A stretch of DNA of 64,000 nt from positions 12,995-76,994 of the forward strand of contig CAYWUJ010000009.1 of the NCBI GenBank assembly GCA_964461455.1. The letters run 5' to 3'. Below are positions 8,575 to 16,080 of this stretch, in pieces (the stretch's first letter is position 1; each line of letters begins with the position of its first letter). The notes under the pieces were generated by a model. The model searched no databases, was not told the origin of the DNA, and saw nothing but the letters and a program-made list of their open reading frames with translations. The DNA is from UBA1413 sp964461455. Lineage in GTDB: Bacteria > Bacteroidota > Bacteroidia > Bacteroidales > Prolixibacteraceae. The position numbers were made by a program, and so were the translations under genes.

Positions 8575-9135
8575 TTGGACGACTTCAGGGAAATAATTGA
8601 AGCTTGTATATCAGGGGATCACCGGGCTCCTGAAAAGCTGTACCGTCAGTTGGCGCCGCAGATGTACGGGGTATGCCTCCGATATGCCAAAGATAAGGAG
8701 GAGGCGGAAGACAACCTGCACGACGGTTTTGTGACGGTTTTTACGAAGCTGAAGGATTTCAGGCATGAAGGTTCTTTTGAAGGTTGGGTACGCAGGATCA
8801 TGGTCAACATCTCGATCAACAGGTACCGGCAGAAACAGCAGCTGGTGCTGACCGATGAGGAGCGCCGGCTCGATTCCCCGGTCAGCGAAGATGCCGCCCT
8901 GGGAAACATGCCCATGGAAGATCTTGTCAGGGTCATCCAGGAACTCCCTCCCCGGTACCGGATGGTCTTCAACCTCTACGTCATAGAAGGCTATTCCCAT
9001 ACCGAGATCAGCAGGGAACTGGGAATCACCGAAGGGGCATCGCGGTCAAACCTCTCACGTGCCCGGGAAATTCTGAGGACAAAATTACAAAGTCAATACA
9101 GTGAATTCCTGGTCACCAGGAAGGAAGAGATATGA
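8575..9135 (+). CDS. ECF-type RNA polymerase sigma factor
   Basis: The protein has sigma region 2 (LYRQLAPQMYGVCLRYAKD through GSFEGWVRRIMVNISIN) and region 4 (IQELPPRYRMVFNLYVIEGYSHTEISRELGIT...), the layout of small extracytoplasmic-function sigma factors. No region 3 or extra C-terminal domain is present. I choose the TTG at 8575 because GGAAG lies six bases upstream and the N-terminus then matches relatives of this group. An upstream in-frame TTG at 8551 would add eight residues but sits inside a possible -7 box. The stop overlaps the next start by four bases (ATGA), so sigma and anti-sigma candidate are translationally coupled. Family certain, start moderately so. Confidence 0.92.
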   Translation: MDDFREIIEACISGDHRAPEKLYRQLAPQMYGVCLRYAKDKEEAEDNLHDGFVTVFTKLKDFRHEGSFEGWVRRIMVNISINRYRQKQQLVLTDEERRLDSPVSEDAALGNMPMEDLVRVIQELPPRYRMVFNLYVIEGYSHTEISRELGITEGASRSNLSRAREILRTKLQSQYSEFLVTRKEEI

Positions 9136-10619
9136 AAAGAAACAACGACATTAACGACGAACGGTTTGACGGGTTGTTCCGGGGCAGGCTGGAGCACTAC
9201 ACCCCCGAACCTCCCCCCGGGGTATGGGAGCGTGTGGAGGCCACCCTCAGCGAAAAGAAAAAGCCTGCCGGGTTATTCCCCTACCGTTGGGCCGCCGCCG
9301 CTGCCGTGCTGCTCATTGCCATGATTTCCGGGCTTCTCTTCAACGACCATTTCCGCGATACCACCCGTCAGACCGCTTCGGAGACGGCAGTCACGGCCCC
9401 CCTTTCCGGAGAAACCCCTGCTGTGGGTCCTGCCACTACTCCCGCAACAGGCACCTCCATAACTGATCAGCAACCGCTTACGGCAGCTGCTTCGCCTGCC
9501 TCCCCGGTGACAGAAACAACCCATACCCCTCTTCCCCTGGGTGCCTCCGGGGATGACCGGCCCGCTGACCGTGAAATTCCGGGCTTTCTTTCCGGGGAGA
9601 AAACCCCTTCATCGCCCACCGAAACCGCTGCCCCGGCAGCACGCTTCTCCCTCAGGGAGCTCGCCTCCCTTTCCGGGAGGGTCATTTCCTCCCTCTATGC
9701 CGGCACACCATCCCTCCGGTTCAGGGAAAAGCACAAAACCCCGGCGTTACAGCCCGCCGTATCTCCGGAATGGATCGCCATGGCCGGCAGTGGCAGCCCC
9801 GGAGCGTCACGCCGTGATCTCGGCAAAGGATCAGGAGAATGGTCGGTAGGGATGTTGCTCACCCCTGCCTATGCCTCCTATTCGGCTGATCACACCCCGG
9901 AATACGCCCGCAACATGACCAGCTCGGCCAGCCACGCCCAGGCCACCGTCGGCGCAGGAATCGCCGTCAGCTATAAAGCCTCACCCCGATGGAGAGTGGA
10001 AAGCGGCATCTATTACTCCCGCAGCGGCGATGAATCGGAAAACGCAGGCCCCCTCTTCGCTTCCGGAGACTATTACGACAATGTCAACCTTTCAGGGGAT
10101 GCCATGAAATACTTCAATACCGCGGTAACACTCGACAACGGGCAAATGGCCATGAACAGCACCGCAGGAGTGATCGCCTTCTCGAAGACTCCCAGAAATA
10201 CCGAATTTATCGCCCTCCCCGAGTCCTTTGCCGGGGTCACCACCTCCATGCTCACCCCCGGGAAATTTTACCAGGTGTTTGACTTCATGGAAATCCCCCT
10301 GACCGCACGCTACCGGCTCATCGATGCGGCCATCCCCGTGGAACTCATCGGCGGGGTGAGCACCAATATGGTCATCGGCAACAATGTCTTTACCGAAGGC
10401 GGCGCAGGCAGGGAAAATGTGGGGCAGACTGCCGATATCTCCACGGTGAACCTCGCCGGAATCATGGGCGTCGGTATCGGCATTCCCCTGGGGAAAAACC
10501 TCACCCTTTCGCTGGAACCCCGGGCCAGCTACTTCCTGCAATCCATGAACCACAGCGGCGCCGTGGACTTCCGCCCGTGGAAAACCGCCCTCTACACCGG
10601 CCTCTCCTGGGACTTCTGA
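9132..10619 (+). CDS. Anti-sigma-like N-terminus, one TM helix and C-terminal beta-barrel
   Basis: The 495-residue protein has three parts. Residues 1-50 are a charged, probably cytoplasmic segment (DERFDGLFRGRLEHYTPEPP, then VWERVEATL) of the kind found next to ECF sigma factors in Bacteroidetes. About 52-70 is one hydrophobic helix (WAAAAAVLLIAMISGLLF). A long Thr/Pro/Ala-rich linker (75-190) leads to a domain from about 230 with alternating beta strands and glycines, ending in the aromatic terminus GLSWDF expected of an outer-membrane barrel. I infer an anti-sigma factor that reaches from the inner membrane to the outer membrane. It overlaps the sigma gene by four bases. The anti-sigma role is inference from position and layout. 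Confidence 0.75.
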   Translation: MKRNNDINDERFDGLFRGRLEHYTPEPPPGVWERVEATLSEKKKPAGLFPYRWAAAAAVLLIAMISGLLFNDHFRDTTRQTASETAVTAPLSGETPAVGPATTPATGTSITDQQPLTAAASPASPVTETTHTPLPLGASGDDRPADREIPGFLSGEKTPSSPTETAAPAARFSLRELASLSGRVISSLYAGTPSLRFREKHKTPALQPAVSPEWIAMAGSGSPGASRRDLGKGSGEWSVGMLLTPAYASYSADHTPEYARNMTSSASHAQATVGAGIAVSYKASPRWRVESGIYYSRSGDESENAGPLFASGDYYDNVNLSGDAMKYFNTAVTLDNGQMAMNSTAGVIAFSKTPRNTEFIALPESFAGVTTSMLTPGKFYQVFDFMEIPLTARYRLIDAAIPVELIGGVSTNMVIGNNVFTEGGAGRENVGQTADISTVNLAGIMGVGIGIPLGKNLTLSLEPRASYFLQSMNHSGAVDFRPWKTALYTGLSWDF

Positions 10620-10648
10620 GCCTTTGGCGCGAAAAAGCAAAAAAAAAC

Positions 10649-10682
10649 GGAAACCCGGCGCAACCTTTTACCCCGGGTTTCC
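10649..10682. repeat. 10-bp inverted repeat enclosing the second ECF promoter element
   Basis: GGAAACCCGG (10649-10658) and CCGGGTTTCC (10673-10682) are exactly complementary. The 14-base loop is CGCAACCTTTTACC, which contains the whole putative -35 element. As RNA it would be a GC-rich stem and could end the sigma/anti-sigma transcript. As DNA it could bind a regulator that masks the promoter. Confidence 0.6.
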
Positions 10683-10686
10683 ATCA
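10659..10686 (+). promoter_or_regulatory. Putative ECF promoter for the barrel/LVIVD/barrel operon
   Basis: CGCAACCTTT (10659-10668) is followed after 14 bases by ATCA (10683-10686), with the same spacing as the element before the sigma gene. The -10 candidate sits 20 bases before the ATG at 10706, a suitable leader length. This links the downstream three genes to the sigma factor. Confidence 0.55.
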
Positions 10687-10705
10687 ATATGTAAAATCCA
10701 AAACT

Positions 10706-11545
10706 ATGAAGAGAATTTTGTCAGGCGCGATATTTCTGTCCGCCCTGCTCCTGCTCCTGCTTCCGGAAGCATCGGCACAGTATGAAGTCACCACCTCTCC
10801 CCTCCGGTTCCAGCGTGGATACCTCCACCTGAAAGACGGCACCATCCTGAAGGGAAAATACCATTTCTCCTCTTCCCTGGAAAAAATAAGGGTGATCACA
10901 AACACCAGCACCCGTATTCTTGATGCCGGGGAGGTGGAGGAAATCACCACCAAACGACCTTCCAGGGTCTTTGTTGACGACCCCGGACCCCGTGAGAACC
11001 CGGGTATGTTCATCTCCCCCTCTCCCTGGTTCAGCTTCACCGAGTTGGGCGTGCTGGCCGGAAATAGCGATAACAACCAGGAGGCCCCGATGGTCTTCGG
11101 AACCTCCCTCAACCGCAGGATCTGGAAAAACCTCTCGGCCGGGGCCGGGTTGGGAGCCGAATTCCTGAAGGAAACCTACATGCCCCTGACCCTTAACCTG
11201 ATGTACCGGGTCCGCGACAGCCGCTTCTCCCCCTTCGCCATGGTGCAGGGGGGATACCAGGTTCCCCTGGAAGGCACCCGTACCCTCTACCAGAGGGTCA
11301 TCCCCTATGACATCTATTCCATCTGGCCCGGCCCAACACCCACCACCAATACCGAAATGAAAGCCCGCGGAGGATTCCTCTTTAATCCCGCCTTCGGCAT
11401 CATGAAAAACAACGGCCAGGGCTTCGGCACCAGCCTCTCCTTCGGATACCGGTTTCACCGGCTCCACTATACCGCCGATAACCATGACCGCATCGACGTC
11501 GACTACAACCGACTGACCATCAAACTGGGTTTCATCTTTAATTAA
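10706..11545 (+). CDS. Outer-membrane beta-barrel protein, function unknown
   Basis: Translated from the ATG at 10706 the product has 279 residues and a clean signal peptide (KR, a Leu-rich core, then ASAQ). The frame extends upstream to 10577, but that part overlaps the previous gene and lacks signal-peptide features. Residues about 30-80 form a small domain (LHLKDGTILKGKY, then ILDAGEVEEITTKRP). The rest shows alternating strands rich in Gly, Tyr and Phe, ending in LTIKLGFIFN, typical of an outer-membrane barrel. It is the first gene of a compact operon with the LVIVD lipoprotein and a second barrel protein and sits directly behind the second ECF-like promoter. I recognise no specific family. 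Confidence 0.75.
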   Translation: MKRILSGAIFLSALLLLLLPEASAQYEVTTSPLRFQRGYLHLKDGTILKGKYHFSSSLEKIRVITNTSTRILDAGEVEEITTKRPSRVFVDDPGPRENPGMFISPSPWFSFTELGVLAGNSDNNQEAPMVFGTSLNRRIWKNLSAGAGLGAEFLKETYMPLTLNLMYRVRDSRFSPFAMVQGGYQVPLEGTRTLYQRVIPYDIYSIWPGPTPTTNTEMKARGGFLFNPAFGIMKNNGQGFGTSLSFGYRFHRLHYTADNHDRIDVDYNRLTIKLGFIFN

Positions 11546-11552
11546 TACCGCC

Positions 11553-12860
11553 ATGAAAACAAAATTCAGCATATTCACCCTTTTCCTCCTCACTCTGGCC
11601 GTGACCTCCTGCCGGGACCAGTTCACCGAAGTGTTCACCGCCAATTCGCCCCTGTACATGAGCTACGAAGAGTTCCGGGCTGCCGTGAAGACAACCACTC
11701 CCCGCGACCTCGAAAACCCGGGAAAGATCTACTTCAAGGACAACTTCATCTTTGTGGTGGAAGAACTTAAGGGATTCCACGTCATCGATGTTTCCAACCC
11801 CGCATCACCCCAGAAAATGGCTTTCGTGGAAGTCCCGGGGTGCGTCGACATCGCCGTGAAGGAGAATATCCTGTATGCCGACAGCTATGTTGACCTGGTG
11901 GCCCTCGACGTGTCTGACCTGGCCAATATCAGAGAGGTGAAACGGCTTCAGGAAGTCTTTCCCTATACGGTTCCCCCGCCTGACAACGATTACCGCCTGG
12001 CCCGGGTGGACAAGGAAAAGGGAGTGGTCACCGGCTGGGATGTCAAAAAGGTGCGCCAGGAAATGGAATACCAGAATTATCCTGTCTATCCGGTATGGTA
12101 TGGGTACACCGAAAAACTCGACGGTGCATATTATTCCGGCCTGAATGGTTCCTCAAGGGGTGTGGGAGGTTCCGCAGGCACCACCTTTGGCATCGGGGGA
12201 TCCATGGCCCGCTTCGGCCTCTACGGCGACTACCTCTATACCGTTGACCACAGCAACCTCTACTTCTTCGACGTTAATACCCCGGCCACCCCATCCTCCA
12301 TAGGCAAACAAAATATCGGATGGCAGGTGGAAACCATGTTCATCTACGGTGACCACATGTTCTTCGGCACCACTACCGGCATGCTTATCTTCGACCTGGC
12401 GGTGCCCACCGTGCCCAAATACCTCACCAGTTTCACCCATGCCACCAGCTGCGACCCGGTGGTCATCGCCGACGGCTATGCCTATGTCACCCTCCGCAGC
12501 GGCGTCACCTGCGGCAACCGCGACGCCAGCATCAACCGCCTCGACGTCATCAAACTCTCACCCGACTACAAAAGCAACAGCCTTTTAATGTCCTACTCCA
12601 TGCACAGCCCCTACGGATTGGGAGTCGACGGCGATATTCTCTTCCTGTGCGATGGCGATGCCGGATTGAAAGTTTTCAACATCAGCAACAAATTTCAGAT
12701 CACCGGTAATCAAATTGCCACATTCCCGGGAATCAGGACGTACGACGTCATCCCCCTTAATGACTACCTCTTCATGATCGGCGACGACGGATTTTTCCTC
12801 TATGACTACAGCAACCTGCAGGATATCAAACAGCTCAGCCTAATCCCGGTAAAAAAATGA
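11553..12860 (+). CDS. LVIVD-type beta-propeller lipoprotein
   Basis: The 435-residue product starts with a lipoprotein signal peptide ending in LAVTSC. Several blades with the form DNFIFVVEELKGFHVIDVSN, ENILYADSYVDLVALDVSD and GDHMFFGTTTGMLIFDLAVP mark an LVIVD-repeat protein, predicted to fold as a propeller on the membrane or cell surface. No catalytic motif is apparent; binding is the likely role, and the ligand is unknown. It lies 7 bp after one barrel protein and overlaps the next by four bases (ATGA), so the three are probably made together. Confidence 0.82.
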   Translation: MKTKFSIFTLFLLTLAVTSCRDQFTEVFTANSPLYMSYEEFRAAVKTTTPRDLENPGKIYFKDNFIFVVEELKGFHVIDVSNPASPQKMAFVEVPGCVDIAVKENILYADSYVDLVALDVSDLANIREVKRLQEVFPYTVPPPDNDYRLARVDKEKGVVTGWDVKKVRQEMEYQNYPVYPVWYGYTEKLDGAYYSGLNGSSRGVGGSAGTTFGIGGSMARFGLYGDYLYTVDHSNLYFFDVNTPATPSSIGKQNIGWQVETMFIYGDHMFFGTTTGMLIFDLAVPTVPKYLTSFTHATSCDPVVIADGYAYVTLRSGVTCGNRDASINRLDVIKLSPDYKSNSLLMSYSMHSPYGLGVDGDILFLCDGDAGLKVFNISNKFQITGNQIATFPGIRTYDVIPLNDYLFMIGDDGFFLYDYSNLQDIKQLSLIPVKK

Positions 12861-13540
12861 AACACTCTGAGAATCAGGGAACCTGCACCCGCCTGAGCGG
12901 CACCCCATCAGGCGGGCGGTTGCAGGGCCTGGCAGACAGGGTGCTCCTGCTGGTGCTGGTGCTGGCCTGCGGAATCCCGGCAGCCGCCGGAACAAAAGGA
13001 GAAAAGAGTCCCGTCAAACGGATCGGAATCACCTTCACCGGCGTGGGCGAAAACGATGTGCTCACCTTCTCTGACCTGGATGGAGCTCCCAGCTATAACG
13101 GAAAGGGATTTTGGGCGGCCGGACTGGTTTTCAGCCAGGGCATCAACCGCTGGCTCGAATGGGAGAGCGGCGTGGAATATTCACGCCACCGCATCGAAGT
13201 GGTTCCCAACCTTCCTCCGGAATCCGATACAAGCACCCGGGAGGAAAAAGCAGCCCTGATCACCCTTCCCTTCACCCTGAAGGCCGGTTTCCTGAAATAC
13301 TTCTTTGTCAGCGGCGGCATCCTGCTGGACTTCGATGCCAGCACCAACTCCCCCATCGACAGCCAGACCGGCTTCGGCCTCAGTGCCGGCGCAGGCATGA
13401 AATATGATTTCCGCTCAGGCCTCTCCCTCTTTGTCAACCCCTATGTCAGAGCCCACTCCCTCCTGCCCCTCACGGGCTTTTCACATCATAACCAGATCTG
13501 GGATAATGGTATCAGAATCGGCGTGACCATGGCCCTGTAA
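12857..13540 (+). CDS. Small outer-membrane beta-barrel protein, function unknown
   Basis: The 227-residue protein has an unusually long N-region before the hydrophobic core of its signal (VLLLVLVLACGIPAAAG). After that come alternating beta strands such as RWLEWESGVEYSRHRIEV and GFGLSAGAGMKYDF, ending IRIGVTMAL. This pattern fits an 8- to 10-stranded outer-membrane barrel of the OmpA/PorT type. The start overlaps the stop of the propeller lipoprotein by four bases, so it is coupled to it. No named family is recognised. It ends the plus-strand cluster; the following aspartokinase gene is convergent. Confidence 0.72.
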   Translation: MKHSENQGTCTRLSGTPSGGRLQGLADRVLLLVLVLACGIPAAAGTKGEKSPVKRIGITFTGVGENDVLTFSDLDGAPSYNGKGFWAAGLVFSQGINRWLEWESGVEYSRHRIEVVPNLPPESDTSTREEKAALITLPFTLKAGFLKYFFVSGGILLDFDASTNSPIDSQTGFGLSAGAGMKYDFRSGLSLFVNPYVRAHSLLPLTGFSHHNQIWDNGIRIGVTMAL

Positions 13541-13633
13541 GGCCTTACCACAGCGCAAGAACTCTGTTGACACCATTGAGAAGCCGGCGGAGTGCCGGGA
13601 AACGGCCGGTACCTCCCCGGACATATCACCCCT

Positions 13634-14968
13634 TCAGGCGGGTGAGTTCAGCAACCTGTCACTGAGCGTTTGAAGCGTTGAGGTTTTATGTGAGGTGGGC
13701 ACCAGCACCGAGATGTTATAACGGCTTCCTCCATAAGAAATCATACGGATCGGAATCCCGTCAAGGGCATTGAAAACCCGGGAGGCAAAGCCGGTTTCCT
13801 CGCGGATGATGTCCCCCACAATACAGATGATACTCATATCACGGTCGACTTCCACCTCCCCGAAAGCCATCAGCTCCTGATGGATCTGTTCCAGGTGACG
13901 GGTGTTGTCAATGGTCAGGGAGACAGCCACCTCGGAAGTGGAGATCATATCGATGGGGGTTTTGTAGCGCTCAAAAACTTCAAAAATACCCTTCAGGAAA
14001 CCATAGGCCATCAGCATCCTTCCCGACCTCACCTTAATGGCGGTGATGCCATCCTTGGCCGCCACGGCCTTGATACCGCTCCCATCGGAGCGGGTGGTGA
14101 TCAACGTTCCCCCATCGGCAGGATTCATGGTATTCTTCAGCCGTACGGGGATATTCTGCACCCGCGCCGGGAATATGGTCTGCGGATGCAGGATCTTGGC
14201 CCCGAAATAGGCCAGCTCAGCCGCCTCATTGAACGACAACTGATCAATCTTCCGGGTGTTGCTCACAAACCGCGGATCGTTGTTGTGAAAACCATCAATA
14301 TCGGTCCAAATCTGAATTTCCTCGGCACTAATGGCGGCGCCCACCAACGAGGCGGTGTAATCACTCCCCCCCCGTTCAAGATTGTCGATTTCCCCGTTGG
14401 GATTGCGACAGATAAAACCCTGGGTGATGTAATAATCCACCTTCGGGGAATTGTCGATCAGCTCCAGCAACAGGGTCCTGATGCCAGGCAGGTCGGCAGC
14501 CCTCTCCTCATCGATACGCATGAAATCAAGGGCAGGCAAAAGAAAAACCCTATGCCCCGCCTCCTCCATGAGCAGGGTAAAGAGCTGCGTGGAAATCAGC
14601 TCCCCCTGGGCCACGATGATCTTCTCCTCTTTCTGGCTGAAAGGCTTGTGCAGGAAATGGCGCAACGTCCTGAAAATCCCCTCCAGAACAGCATGCCCCT
14701 TTTTACGGTACCCCGGGGTGGCATATAACTCCTCAACCACCACGGCATATTTCTCCTCCAGCACGGCGATCACCTCCAGTGCCTTATGAGGATGCTGCTG
14801 GTATAAATGGGAGGATATCTCCACCAGACTGTTGGTGGTCCCCGACATCGCGGAAAGGACTACCAGCCTGGACTCCCCACCGGTGATGAGCTTCATGACC
14901 ATCCTCATATTTGCGGGAGATCCCACTGAAGTGCCGCCAAACTTGTAAACTTGCATGTGCTTGATCAT
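13634..14968 (-). CDS. lysC: Aspartate kinase, monofunctional
   Basis: Aspartokinase phosphorylates aspartate in the first step to lysine, threonine and methionine. The N-terminal KFGGTSVGSP is the family signature, and GGSDYTASLVGAAI with WTDIDGFHNNDPR belongs to the kinase core. Two ACT-like segments (from VRSGRMLMAYGF and from SIICIVGDI) form the regulatory end, so feedback control by an amino acid is likely. I use the ATG at 14968 because GAGAGG stands nine bases upstream. The frame also allows 14989 and 14956. No homoserine dehydrogenase domain follows, unlike ThrA. It is encoded alone. Confidence 0.93.
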   Translation of the reverse strand: MIKHMQVYKFGGTSVGSPANMRMVMKLITGGESRLVVLSAMSGTTNSLVEISSHLYQQHPHKALEVIAVLEEKYAVVVEELYATPGYRKKGHAVLEGIFRTLRHFLHKPFSQKEEKIIVAQGELISTQLFTLLMEEAGHRVFLLPALDFMRIDEERAADLPGIRTLLLELIDNSPKVDYYITQGFICRNPNGEIDNLERGGSDYTASLVGAAISAEEIQIWTDIDGFHNNDPRFVSNTRKIDQLSFNEAAELAYFGAKILHPQTIFPARVQNIPVRLKNTMNPADGGTLITTRSDGSGIKAVAAKDGITAIKVRSGRMLMAYGFLKGIFEVFERYKTPIDMISTSEVAVSLTIDNTRHLEQIHQELMAFGEVEVDRDMSIICIVGDIIREETGFASRVFNALDGIPIRMISYGGSRYNISVLVPTSHKTSTLQTLSDRLLNSPA

Positions 14969-15199
14969 TATTACAGGCCTCTCGGCCATCCAACTTATTC
15001 ACGGACATAAATAGAAAGATTTTTGCATAATGGGTCACCTTACCACCATATTAAAAGTTAAAGTGGCGATTTTTTAACAAAAGGGCTGTCTTCAGGGAGC
15101 TCCCGGTATATGATAAGGAAGTTATGCCTGAGGTTGGTGTTCCCTTTGGCCGGAAAAGGAGATGGGAGTGCTGCCTGAGGCCTGAAAATAATACGACGG

Positions 15200-15907
15200 T
15201 CAGAAGACCCCCGATATGGCGTGTTTTTCGGAATTGAACCAGATGGTGGAATAAATATGATATCCTTCGCGGTTGGTGGTCAGCTTTCTCTCCATGTAAA
15301 GCACCGGCTGCCCCGGTTTCATCTCCAGCAGTTCCATGATGGCGGCATCGGGAAGGATAGCCCTGAGCTTCTGTTCCCCTCCCCTGATTTCAATGCCGTA
15401 ATGGTTGCGGAGAATCTCAAAAAGCGAACGGTTCTCAAAAGAACGCCGCGTCATCCGCGGTAATCCCCTGTCGGGAAGGTGGTTGATGTCATAAAACAGG
15501 GGAACACCATCGACATACCGCAACCGTTCCATATAAATACATCCTGATTCCCGGTCTACATCCGTCAATGCATAGGGAAACTCCTCAGGCCACGGCCTGA
15601 CCACCGGCTTTTGCAAAATGAGCGTCTTCAGGAACGACTTCCCCACTGCCGTGGTGGTCCCTGCCACCGACAGAATCCCTATGTTCCGCAAGGGCCTGCG
15701 CACGATACTCCCCTTTCCCTGCTTCTTCACGATCAGCCCCTCCTTCACCAGCTCCTCCAGGGCCTGCCTGACGGTGGGACGGGTGATGCCATGCGTGGCA
15801 CACAAGGCATGCTCCGAAGGAAGCAAACTCCCTTCACCGTACTCCCCCCCCAGAATATGCCTCCTGAGGATCTCATATAACCTGCGGTAGTGCGGAATCC
15901 CGTTCAT
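15200..15907 (-). CDS. GntR-family regulator with UTRA ligand domain
   Basis: An N-terminal winged helix-turn-helix (YEILRRHILGGEYGEGSLLP, then ITRPTVRQALEELVKEGLI) is followed by a UTRA effector domain ending in YSTIWFNSEKHAISGVF. This is the HutC/FadR-like GntR architecture, usually a repressor released by a small ligand. The ATG at 15907 gives 235 residues; a GTG at 15940 would add eleven. TAACTTTG (15913-15920, minus) is an exact -7 match but lies too near this ATG to be comfortable. The gene is divergent from the E2/E1 dehydrogenase operon, with a TGTAG-TT-CTACA palindrome between them, so it probably regulates that operon and perhaps itself. Confidence 0.92.
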   Translation of the reverse strand: MNGIPHYRRLYEILRRHILGGEYGEGSLLPSEHALCATHGITRPTVRQALEELVKEGLIVKKQGKGSIVRRPLRNIGILSVAGTTTAVGKSFLKTLILQKPVVRPWPEEFPYALTDVDRESGCIYMERLRYVDGVPLFYDINHLPDRGLPRMTRRSFENRSLFEILRNHYGIEIRGGEQKLRAILPDAAIMELLEMKPGQPVLYMERKLTTNREGYHIYSTIWFNSEKHAISGVF

Positions 15908-15947
15908 GACCTCAAAGTTAAGAATTTTTTCTTTCTGCACAATCCAC

Positions 15948-15979
15948 TTGTCTTTACAGGTAGAAATTATATATCTTTA
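15948..15979 (+). promoter_or_regulatory. Putative promoter of the E2/E1 operon
   Basis: TTG (15948-15950) and TATCTTTA (15972-15979) are separated by 21 bases. This is close to the Bacteroidetes -33/-7 arrangement with one mismatch in the -7 box. TCTTTACAG occurs twice here (15951-15959 and 15974-15982) as a direct repeat 23 bases apart. Confidence 0.45.
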
Positions 15980-15996
15980 CAGCCGCAGCCGCAGGA

Positions 15997-16008
15997 TGTA
16001 GTTCTACA
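15997..16008. promoter_or_regulatory. TGTAG-TT-CTACA palindrome, candidate GntR operator
   Basis: The 5-bp arms are perfectly complementary around two T residues. The site is about 18 bases after the putative -7 box and about 75 bases before the E2 start, where a bound repressor would block transcription. Related GntR/HutC regulators bind short TGTA/TACA palindromes, and the regulator gene is immediately divergent. Confidence 0.5.
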
Positions 16009-16080
16009 AACTATTTCTCAGATACTTGCACAATTATCCCAGCTTTTGGGTTGTAACGACAAGTTTTTAAAATTTAAGAT

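Noticed and set aside
15095..15104. GGGAGCTCCC palindrome between aspartokinase and GntR genes
   Set aside because: A single 10-bp palindrome with no supporting promoter or terminator context.
15913..15920. TAACTTTG box directly before the GntR ATG
   Set aside because: It matches the -7 pattern but lies five bases from the start, which would leave no leader; it is probably chance.
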